Shown: one piece after another, positions 1-5,445 of the stretch
How positions within the stretch are numbered: the stretch's first letter is position 1
How the letters are laid out: each line of letters starts with the position of its first letter
Assembly: GCA_937902605.1 (NCBI GenBank)
Contig: CALFNC010000451.1
Location: 1 to 7,498, forward strand
Direction of reading: 5' to 3'
DNA length: 7,498 nucleotides
Source of the DNA: an uncultured Acidobacteriota bacterium
GTDB taxonomy: Bacteria; Acidobacteriota; Thermoanaerobaculia; UBA5066
Made by a program: the position numbers and the translations under genes
Notes under the pieces: generated by a model
What the model saw: only the letters and a program-made list of their open reading frames with translations
Told to the model about the DNA's origin: nothing
Database searches by the model: none

Positions 1-1241
1 CGATACTCCGCGGGACTCGCTGTCGTCCCCGTGAAGACCGCGACCTCGTCCCGTCCCCGGAAGCTCCCTTTCGCCGCCGTCACCGTGGAACGCGTTCCGT
101 CGGCGAGTCGAACCGACCGGTCTAGCACGGCGACGTCCAGGCTCGCCCCTCCTGGCAGGAAGGTGAACCTCGCCCATTCCGTCTCGAGCGTCTTCAGGCC
201 GGTTCCCGGCTTCCCGTCCACGGCGACCGCCTCCGCACCGCGGAGACCGTTCGGCGCGGTGACGACCGAGAGCCTCCCCTCCGCGAACGCCGCTTCGAAA
301 CGGGGAGCCAGGGCGCGTCTCGGGCCCGCCGCGATGTCGGGCGCGAGGTCGATCCGCGCGGTCCCAGCTGTCCTCGCCAAAACGCAGGAGGTCGGGAAGC
401 CGTCCCGGTCGCGGGCCATATCGGCGAGGTCGCCGCTGGCAAGGAGGGGACGGCGCGCGGCGTCGCCCGAAAGGAAGAGTACTGTCGTCTCGCCGGACGT
501 GTGCAGACGGTCTCCGGTCGCGTCGGGAATCCTCTCCACGCTTTCGCTCCTGAGAACTGCCTCGGAAGTCAGGACCCGGACTCCCCCCGACGCCAGCAGG
601 GTTCCATTCCGCTGGACGGTGACGGCCGGCGCCGCGAGACCGAGGAAACGCCCTTCTTCGGCAGTCCCGGCCATCCGGACGTTTCCCTCCAGTCGCACCC
701 GGCCATCGGCCGTCTCGAGGGAGCCCCGCTCGGCGTGGGCCAGCATCCGGCCCCGGACCATCGTCACCGGGCCCTCGGAGAGGAACTCACGCTTGACCGG
801 GTCGAACCGGAACGACGTTCCGCGAAGCGACGCGGTCTCCCCTTCGATCGTCACCCCGTCGTAGACGTGAAGCGCTTTCGTCCCCTGCTGGAACTCGGCC
901 CTCGGCGCCCGGAGCACCATACCCGGTCGCCCCTCCCGGCCGGGCGTCTCGACCCGCACGTCCATCAGCCGGAAGACGTCGTCGCCGTCGGACGAGAAGC
1001 CGAGCGCTTCGCTCGCCCGGATGCGGAACGACCCGCCCTCGCGGTGCTCGTCGTAGACGAAGTCACGGAACCGAAGCCGGTCCCGGATCCCGACCGCCTC
1101 CTTCGCGAGCGTCGCGGCCACCTGCCCGGCCAGCTCCTTGGGCCTCGCTCCGGTCGGCCGGACCGCCCACGCGAGGAAAAGGACATATGCCCCCGCGGCG
1201 ATGCCGATGGCGAGGCGCACCTTCCGGCGCCACTTCGTCAT
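1..1241 (-). CDS. lptC: LptC-like LPS-export protein with OstA-like second half (3' end cut by window)
   Basis: The frame is open from an ATG at 1241 to the window's left edge, giving 413 codons without a stop. LptC is a bitopic inner-membrane protein that passes LPS from the LptB2FG transporter to periplasmic LptA. Here a basic N-terminus (MTKWRRK) precedes one hydrophobic segment at residues 9-27 and then a beta-rich region at about 55-190. That region alternates phrases such as LRAPRAEF (110-117), LHVYDGVTIEGE (124-135) and VRLEGNVRM (182-190), typical of LptC/OstA folds. Residues from about 198 on continue in a similar beta style (LLASGGVRVLTSE), suggesting a second OstA/LptA-like module. 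E. coli LptC is only about 190 residues, so this is a long form. The ATG overlaps the recJ stop (ATGA), and GGAG lies 8 bases upstream, which supports this start. No single residue is diagnostic, so the name rests on architecture and context. Confidence 0.83.
   Translation of the reverse strand, partial: MTKWRRKVRLAIGIAAGAYVLFLAWAVRPTGARPKELAGQVAATLAKEAVGIRDRLRFRDFVYDEHREGGSFRIRASEALGFSSDGDDVFRLMDVRVETPGREGRPGMVLRAPRAEFQQGTKALHVYDGVTIEGETASLRGTSFRFDPVKREFLSEGPVTMVRGRMLAHAERGSLETADGRVRLEGNVRMAGTAEEGRFLGLAAPAVTVQRNGTLLASGGVRVLTSEAVLRSESVERIPDATGDRLHTSGETTVLFLSGDAARRPLLASGDLADMARDRDGFPTSCVLARTAGTARIDLAPDIAAGPRRALAPRFEAAFAEGRLSVVTAPNGLRGAEAVAVDGKPGTGLKTLETEWARFTFLPGGASLDVAVLDRSVRLADGTRSTVTAAKGSFRGRDEVAVFTGTTASPAEY
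84..100. repeat. 17-bp repeat with 12-bp palindrome, copy 1 (in lptC)
   Basis: CGTGGAACGCGTTCCGT at 84-100 recurs exactly at 1603-1619. Its core GGAACGCGTTCC (87-98) is a perfect palindrome. On the coding strand it is read GGA-ACG-CGT-TCC in lptC, a different phase from the recJ copy, so shared protein sequence does not explain it. Confidence 0.6.
809..821. repeat. Near-copy of the 12-bp palindrome with one central base (in lptC)
   Basis: GGAACG-A-CGTTCC has the same two half-sites as the 12-bp palindrome at 87-98 and 1606-1617, separated by one extra base. It may be a variant site or simply reflect frequent GGAAC strings in this coding sequence. Confidence 0.35.
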
Positions 1242-2995
1242 TCGGCCCGCTCCAGCCCGAGGACGGTGAGGGACGCTCCCCCCGTGAAGCGGTCGTCGGC
1301 GAGGTGGGCGATGACATCGAATGTGCCGGAGCGCTCCGCCCTCGGGAGCGAACCCAGGCTCCAGCCCACCGCCTCGATCCGGAGCTCGCCGGAGCCGAAC
1401 GCGAACCGGATACCGCTCTCCCCGACGGGCCGCCCGCGTCCGTCCCAGCTGAGCCCCCTCAGTAGGAAAACCGGACGCGGATTGCCGATCCCATGCGGCT
1501 CGAGCCCCCCCAGCGACCTAGCGAGCGGAAGATCCGCCTCGCGGGGTGCGAGGGCCGTGTCGATCTCGATCTCGAGGGTCCACTCCTCGTCGTCCCGGCC
1601 AGCGTGGAACGCGTTCCGTGCCTCTTCGCGGAACGCCTCCCACGAGGCGGCCGGCACCGACAGTCCGAGCGCGCGGGAGTGCCCTCCGAAGCTGGTCGCC
1701 CATCGGCCTGCCACCGGGGCGAGCCGTTCGTGGAGAGGGGTCGTTCCCCAGCTCCTCCCGCTGCCGCTGACGGTCTCGCCTTCGCGGGAGAGGAGGAGCA
1801 CGGGCCGACGGAACTCGGCCGCGATCTTCGAGGCGGCGATCCCCAGGACCCCCCGGTGCCACCCCTCTTCCGGGGTTCCGGCCTCGACGATCAGGGCGTC
1901 CCGCGCCGGGTCGAACGCGGCCGCAAGGCGCTGCCGCACGCTCTTTACGACCCGCTCCTGCAGCGCGCGCCTCTCCGTGTTGGTGGCCTCGAGCTGCGCG
2001 GCCAGCTCGTCCGCCCGCCCGCGGTCCGACGTCGTCAGGAGCTCGAGCGAGGCGTAGGCATGGTCGACCCGTCCCGCGGCGTTGAGCCTCGGCGCGATCC
2101 GGAAGGCGACCTCCGCCGGCGTGGGGGCCCGCCAGATCGGGATGCTGGCGCGCCGCAGCAGCGCCGCCAGGCCCGGCGATCGCGGGTCGGCCAACCCGGC
2201 CAGCCCCCGGCTCGTGAGTGTCCGGTTCTCCCCGGTCAGCGGTACCATGTCGGCGATCGTCGCGAGGGCCACGATCTTCGACAGCGACGCCATCCAGGCC
2301 CCGCGCTCCGGCCCCCCGATGCCCATCCGCGCCCCGTCCCGCATCAGAAGTGCCTCGGCGAGCTTCCAGGCGATGCCGGCCCCGCAAAGCTCCTTGAAAG
2401 GGTAGCGGCAGCCGGGGAGCTTTGGGTCGACCAGGATCCCTCCGCCAGGGAGCTCGGCCGCCGGCAGATGGTGGTCCGTGACGATCACGTACAGCCCGCG
2501 GCGAACCGCCACCTCGATCGGCTCCAGGGCCGTGATGCCGCAGTCCACCGTGACGATCCCTTCGGGCTCGTGCTCGCTGACCGCCCGTTCCAAGGTCTCC
2601 TGCCGGAGGCCGTATCCGTCGTTCAGACGGTGAGGGATGAACGGCCTCGGGTCGGCGCCGAGCCGACGAAGAACCGTCGTCAAGATCGCGACCGCGCCGA
2701 CGCCGTCACAGTCGTAGTCGCCGAACACGACGACCCGGCCCCCGTGCTGGGCGGTTTCCGCCAGCCTCTCGACGGCTTCCGCCACACCCGCCATCTCGAA
2801 CGGGTCATAGAGGTCGCCCCCGGCCGGGTCGAGGTGCCGCCTTCCTGCGTCCACGTCGGTCACACCGCGAGCGGCCAGCACCCTCCCGAGCGCGTGGGGG
2901 ATCCCGATTTCCCGCGATAGCCGGTCAGCGGCCTCCAGGTTCTGCGGCCTCAGAATGCGCCGGATCGAGCCATTCCTCTCGGGACCTTTCGTCAC
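1238..2995 (-). CDS. recJ: Single-stranded-DNA-specific 5'-3' exonuclease RecJ
   Basis: RecJ degrades single-stranded DNA 5' to 3' in recombinational repair, mismatch repair and fork processing. The product is 585 residues, close to the 577 of E. coli. DHH-phosphoesterase metal-binding motifs are intact: FGDYDCDG (91-98), VDCGI (150-154) and TDHH (173-176), followed by TIADMVPLTGENR (246-258) and APRLNAAGR (301-309). The DHHA1 and nucleic-acid-binding part shows WHRGVLGI (379-386), GGHSRALG (437-444) and EPHGIGNPRPVF (499-510). The frame is open back to 3277, but the GTG at 2995 is chosen because it overlaps the accA stop by 4 bases (GTGA) and gives the family length; anything longer would run deep into accA. 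No good Shine-Dalgarno precedes this GTG, so initiation may depend on ribosomes ending accA. The recJ stop overlaps the lptC ATG. Confidence 0.97.
   Translation of the reverse strand: MTKGPERNGSIRRILRPQNLEAADRLSREIGIPHALGRVLAARGVTDVDAGRRHLDPAGGDLYDPFEMAGVAEAVERLAETAQHGGRVVVFGDYDCDGVGAVAILTTVLRRLGADPRPFIPHRLNDGYGLRQETLERAVSEHEPEGIVTVDCGITALEPIEVAVRRGLYVIVTDHHLPAAELPGGGILVDPKLPGCRYPFKELCGAGIAWKLAEALLMRDGARMGIGGPERGAWMASLSKIVALATIADMVPLTGENRTLTSRGLAGLADPRSPGLAALLRRASIPIWRAPTPAEVAFRIAPRLNAAGRVDHAYASLELLTTSDRGRADELAAQLEATNTERRALQERVVKSVRQRLAAAFDPARDALIVEAGTPEEGWHRGVLGIAASKIAAEFRRPVLLLSREGETVSGSGRSWGTTPLHERLAPVAGRWATSFGGHSRALGLSVPAASWEAFREEARNAFHAGRDDEEWTLEIEIDTALAPREADLPLARSLGGLEPHGIGNPRPVFLLRGLSWDGRGRPVGESGIRFAFGSGELRIEAVGWSLGSLPRAERSGTFDVIAHLADDRFTGGASLTVLGLERAE
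1250..1253 (-). promoter_or_regulatory. Ribosome binding site of lptC inside the end of recJ
   Basis: On the minus strand GGAG occupies 1253-1250, 8 bases before the ATG at 1241. It lies within the last recJ codons and fits the ATGA stop/start overlap, so lptC translation is probably coupled to recJ. Confidence 0.6.
1603..1619. repeat. 17-bp repeat with 12-bp palindrome, copy 2 (in recJ)
   Basis: This is identical to 84-100, with the palindrome core at 1606-1617. A further half-site, CGGAACGC at 1629-1636, pairs with GCGTTCCG at 1611-1618 as an 8-bp inverted repeat. Part of that extra half-site comes from a repeated Ala-Phe (GCG-TTC) in the RecJ sequence. Here the core is read CGG-AAC-GCG-TTC. 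Confidence 0.6.
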
Positions 2996-3954
2996 CGCGC
3001 GGCCGCGGCCCCGTCCCAGACCCCCATCCGGCGAAACTTCTCGTACCGGCCGTCGAGCAGAGCCTCGACGGACAGCGACGCGAGCCGGTCCAGGTGGATG
3101 GCGATCTCGCGGCCGACCGCCTCGATAGCGACGAAGGGATCGGCGTGGGCTCCCCCAGACGGCTCGGCGATCACGCCGTCGATGACGCCGAGCGCCCTGC
3201 AGTCGGCCGCGGTGACCTTCATCGCCTCGGCAGCTTCTCGCGCCCGGGACTGGTCCTTCCAGAGGATCGCGGCGCACCCCTCGGGCGAGATTACCGAGTA
3301 GACCGAGTGCTCCAGCATCAGAACGACGTCCGCGATCCCGATCCCGAGCGCGCCGCCCGAGCCCCCTTCCCCGGTCACTGTCGCGACGATCGGCACCCTG
3401 AGGCGGGACATCTCATAGAGGTTTCGCGCGATCGCTTCCGAGATCCCCCGCTCCTCGCTGTCGAGGCCGGGGTAGGCGCCGGGCGTGTCGATGAAGCTGA
3501 GGATCGGGCGCCGGAACTTCTCGGCCAGCTTCATCACGCGGAGGGCCTTCCGGTACCCCTCCGGGCGGGGCATCCCAAAGTTGCGCCGGATCTTCTCCTT
3601 CGTGTCGCGCCCTTTTTGGTGGCCGACCACTGCCACGGGGCGGTCCCCGAAGAAGCCGAACCCGGCGACGATCGACGGGTCGTCCGCAAAGGCGCGGTCT
3701 CCCCTCCACTCCACGAAGTCGCGCAGGAGGACGCGGACGTAATCGAGGCAGAACGGCCGTGCGGGGTGCCGGGCCACCAACGTCTTCTGCCAGGGGGTGA
3801 GGTTCTTGTAGATCTCCCTCGAGACCTTCTGGAGCTTCTCCCGAAGTCTCTGGAGGTCGCGGGTCTTCGCCGGGCTGTCGGCGTATCCCTCCAGCTCGGC
3901 AATCCGGGCGCGGACCCTGCGGATCGGTTCTTCGAAATCGGAGCTTTCGGCCAC
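2992..3954 (-). CDS. accA: Acetyl-CoA carboxylase carboxyltransferase subunit alpha
   Basis: AccA pairs with AccD to form the carboxyltransferase that moves the carboxyl group from biotinyl-AccB to acetyl-CoA, making malonyl-CoA for fatty-acid synthesis in the cytosol. The product is 320 residues (E. coli 319). Family hallmarks are intact: DFEEPI near the start (6-11), ARHPARPFCLDYV (61-73), GHQKGRDTKEKIRRNFGMP (111-129), EGYRKALRVMKLAEKF (132-147), IDTPGAYPG (155-163) with EERGISEAIARNLYEMSRL after it, GEGGSGGALGIG (195-206) and VYSVISPEGCAAILWK (218-233). It is the first gene of the accA-recJ-lptC run. The start is GTG at 3954; an in-frame TAG at 3981-3979 and no other start codon between leave no alternative. 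Upstream bases TTCCACC lack a Shine-Dalgarno. accD is not in this window. Confidence 0.98.
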   Translation of the reverse strand: MAESSDFEEPIRRVRARIAELEGYADSPAKTRDLQRLREKLQKVSREIYKNLTPWQKTLVARHPARPFCLDYVRVLLRDFVEWRGDRAFADDPSIVAGFGFFGDRPVAVVGHQKGRDTKEKIRRNFGMPRPEGYRKALRVMKLAEKFRRPILSFIDTPGAYPGLDSEERGISEAIARNLYEMSRLRVPIVATVTGEGGSGGALGIGIADVVLMLEHSVYSVISPEGCAAILWKDQSRAREAAEAMKVTAADCRALGVIDGVIAEPSGGAHADPFVAIEAVGREIAIHLDRLASLSVEALLDGRYEKFRRMGVWDGAAAAR

Positions 3955-4115
3955 GGTGGAACTGTAGCAGAGCGCTCTCTAGCAGGGGGCGTCGCCCGGT
4001 AACAGCACGATTTCGGTTCCAGGCAGCTCCTTGTCGTAAGCGAGTTCCCCACTGTGCGGCGACCGGGCTCTCATGGGCGACGAATAGCTAGCACTTTCAA
4101 AGTGTTTGTTTCAAA
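3955..4115. promoter_or_regulatory. Divergent intergenic region between accA and the ATPase gene
   Basis: This 161-base gap is less GC-rich than its surroundings and must contain the plus-strand ATPase promoter. Unless priA transcripts read through, it must also hold the accA-recJ-lptC promoter. No convincing paired -35/-10 was found on either strand. A TACAGT hexamer on the minus strand (3966-3961) ends 6 bases before the accA GTG, which would suit a leaderless mRNA, but no -35 partner is evident. The minus-strand TTGAAA at 4114-4109 resembles a -35 box without a good -10 at normal spacing. Placement of promoters here is inference. Confidence 0.4.
3979..4074 (-). other. Possible small ORF or gene remnant upstream of accA (31 codons)
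   Basis: An ATG at 4074 opens a 31-codon frame ending at TAG 3981-3979, 24 bases before the accA GTG and in the same frame. Its C-terminal half (ELPGTEIVLLPGDAPC) reads like ordinary protein, and most third positions are G or C. There is no Shine-Dalgarno before the ATG, and the frame is closed by TGA at 4113-4111, so at most 43 sense codons exist. It could be a leader peptide, the tail of a gene broken when the ATPase locus arrived, or chance. No family is recognised. Confidence 0.15.
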
Positions 4116-4122
4116 ATGCTAG
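4088..4122. promoter_or_regulatory. Palindrome and direct-repeat cluster at the ATPase start (operator-like)
   Basis: Three nested symmetries fall within 35 bases. CACTTT-C-AAAGTG at 4092-4104 is a perfect 6-bp palindrome. TTTCAAA occurs at 4095-4101 and again at 4109-4115, 14 bases apart. CTAGCA at 4088-4093 is mirrored by TGCTAG at 4117-4122. The right arm covers the ATPase start codon at 4116. An operator that would also block a promoter here is the simplest reading, possibly autoregulatory; a recombination site is another. There is no experimental or family support. Confidence 0.35.
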
Positions 4123-5354
4123 GCATGAGGCGAGCCTATGCGGACCTTCTTCAGTTGTATCTCGAGACTTTTCCCTGTGTCGCCCTGATCGGCCTGCGCC
4201 AGTGCGGAAAGACTACCCTCCTGCACACGCTCCCCTCCGGCTGGAAGCACTTTGATCTCGAACGCCAGGCCGATCACGCTCTCATCTCCCGGGATCCGGA
4301 TACGTTCTTCCGGCTCAATCCGCGCCAGGTGGCGATCGACGAGGCCCAGGTGTCGACGGAGATCTTCCCCGCGCTGCGAATTGCCATCGACGAGCAGCGT
4401 GCGGAGAAGGGACGATTCGTCATCACCGGCTCCAGCTCACCGGCGCTGTTGAGGTCGGTGTCGGAAAGCCTCGCGGGCCGGGTGGGAATCATCGAGATGG
4501 CTCCGTTCTCCTGGGAGGAAGTCACGAAGACGACCGGGCGGGACTCGTTCCTGCGCCGATTACAGCACCCGAAAACCAGCTCGGTAGACTTGGTCGAAGG
4601 GCTGAAGCCGCGGGGAGAGCTGGCGAGAGCGCACGAATTCTGGTTCCGCGGAGGTTTTCCCGAGCCGTGGCTGAATCCGGGTGACGAGTTCCGGACGCGT
4701 TGGGTCGAGCAGTACATCCAGACGTACCTGTTCCGGGACGTGAAACGGCTTTTCCCCGGGCTGGATGATGTCCGTTTCCGGCGATTCATCGAGATGCTGG
4801 GCGGGTTGTCGGGCCGGGTGCTGAATTACGCTGAGGTGGCGCGAGCCCTCGGCGTCTCGCAACCCACGGCGCGGGACTATTTCGACATCGCACACGGCAC
4901 GTTCATCTGGCGCGCGATTCCGGCCTATACGCGGGACGTCGTGAAACGAACGGTGAAGCATCCCAAGGGCTACCTGCGTGACAGCGGCCTCCTGCACGCG
5001 CTCCTGCGCCTTCCGGATTCCGATGCATTGCTCGTCCATCCGCAGATGGGGGGATCGTGGGAAGGGATGGTCGTGGAGGAGATCCTGCGGCAGCTGAGCG
5101 CCGTGGGGGTGGCGCACGAGTGCTCGTACTACCGCACGAGCGCCGGAGCAGAAGTGGACCTGGTGGTCGAGGGAGGCTTCGGCCGTGTGGCCGTGGAGAT
5201 CAAGCACACGTCGACGGTCGGAGGACGGGACCTTCGCAGCCTGCGGGATTTCGTGCGCGATCAGAAAGCCCGCCTGGGCCTTCTGATCAACAACGACGTG
5301 GCTCCCCGGCAATATGACGACGACCTGATCGGGCTACCGTTCACCTGGCTGTGA
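4116..5354 (+). CDS. AAA_14/DUF4143 ATP-binding protein (COG1373-type)
   Basis: This is a 412-residue P-loop ATPase of a large accessory family whose biological role is not settled. The N-terminal AAA_14 domain has Walker A GLRQCGKTT (26-34), Walker B VAIDEAQ (72-78), a sensor-like FVITGSS (101-107) and LAGRVGIIEMAPFSWEE (119-135), where R122 sits at the likely arginine-finger position. A winged-helix-like stretch (NYAEVARALGVSQPTARDYF, 237-256) leads to DUF4143. DUF4143 ends in GAEVDLVVEGG (344-354) and AVEIKHT (359-365), giving D348, E361 and K363, the D...ExK pattern of a PD-(D/E)XK nuclease fold. Whether it cuts DNA is unknown. Two starts are possible, ATG 4116 and ATG 4125; neither has a Shine-Dalgarno, and the second would leave the adjacent palindrome arm outside the gene. 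The gene is opposite in strand to everything else here and visibly less GC-rich (hand counts of two 60-base lines gave 58% and 62%), which suggests acquisition. It appears full length. Confidence 0.93.
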   Translation: MLGMRRAYADLLQLYLETFPCVALIGLRQCGKTTLLHTLPSGWKHFDLERQADHALISRDPDTFFRLNPRQVAIDEAQVSTEIFPALRIAIDEQRAEKGRFVITGSSSPALLRSVSESLAGRVGIIEMAPFSWEEVTKTTGRDSFLRRLQHPKTSSVDLVEGLKPRGELARAHEFWFRGGFPEPWLNPGDEFRTRWVEQYIQTYLFRDVKRLFPGLDDVRFRRFIEMLGGLSGRVLNYAEVARALGVSQPTARDYFDIAHGTFIWRAIPAYTRDVVKRTVKHPKGYLRDSGLLHALLRLPDSDALLVHPQMGGSWEGMVVEEILRQLSAVGVAHECSYYRTSAGAEVDLVVEGGFGRVAVEIKHTSTVGGRDLRSLRDFVRDQKARLGLLINNDVAPRQYDDDLIGLPFTWL

Positions 5355-5367
5355 GCCCGGTAGCCCG
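5330..5367. terminator. Perfect 10-bp inverted repeat across the ATPase stop codon
   Basis: CGGGCTACCG (5330-5339) pairs exactly with CGGTAGCCCG (5358-5367) around an 18-base loop that contains the TGA stop (5352-5354). The loop itself holds GGCT-GTG-AGCC (5347-5357), which could stack a second short stem. It sits between convergent genes, so it could end transcription both from the ATPase and from priA, whose stop is about 80 bases away. No U-tract follows on either strand, so it is not a classical intrinsic terminator; an mRNA 3'-end stabiliser is equally possible. Confidence 0.45.
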
Positions 5368-5430
5368 CCGTCACTCGATCTCGAACCGCATCAGTGAGGG
5401 ATTGACCCAGACCGAGCCCAGCGACGACGC

Positions 5431-5443
5431 AGGGCGGTGCCCT
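5431..5443 (-). terminator. Short hairpin just after the priA stop
   Basis: AGGGC-GGT-GCCCT is a perfect 5-bp stem with a 3-base loop, beginning 2 bases beyond the priA TAG. No T-run follows on the minus strand, and a 5-bp GC stem is expected often in DNA this rich. The remaining convergent gap (5368-5430) shows no other structure. Confidence 0.15.
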
Positions 5444-5445
5444 CG

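Noticed and set aside
31..864. 277-codon open frame on the plus strand at the left edge
   Set aside because: It is antisense to the lptC-like frame, which has a membrane segment, a ribosome site, an operon overlap and sensible beta-rich sequence; the plus-strand product is serine/arginine-rich with no motif.
501..2057. 518-codon open frame on the plus strand over lptC and recJ
   Set aside because: The translation is arginine/proline-rich with no motif, and it lies antisense to two well-supported genes; GC-rich codon bias on the opposite strand keeps stops out.
1493..2920. 475-codon open frame on the plus strand antisense to recJ
   Set aside because: Its sequence is low-complexity (R, P, G, E) and mirrors RecJ codons; no start signal or family features are seen.
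2996..3277. N-terminal extension of RecJ reaching back to 3277
   Set aside because: It would overlap accA by almost 290 bases, the added residues are arginine/glycine-rich, and the RecJ family length starts near the GTG at 2995.
3534..4052. 172-codon minus-strand frame that overlaps the accA start and could pass for an upstream gene
   Set aside because: Most of it is the shifted frame of accA, with serine/arginine-rich content and no motif.
3955..4115. Riboswitch or T-box leader before accA
   Set aside because: No conserved leader pattern or terminator/anti-terminator pair was visible; the only longer-range pairing (7 bp, 3994-4000 with 4062-4068) is too weak to call.
4560..5312. 250-codon minus-strand frame inside the ATPase gene
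   Set aside because: It is antisense to a complete ATPase with Walker A, Walker B and DUF4143 motifs and has no recognisable content.
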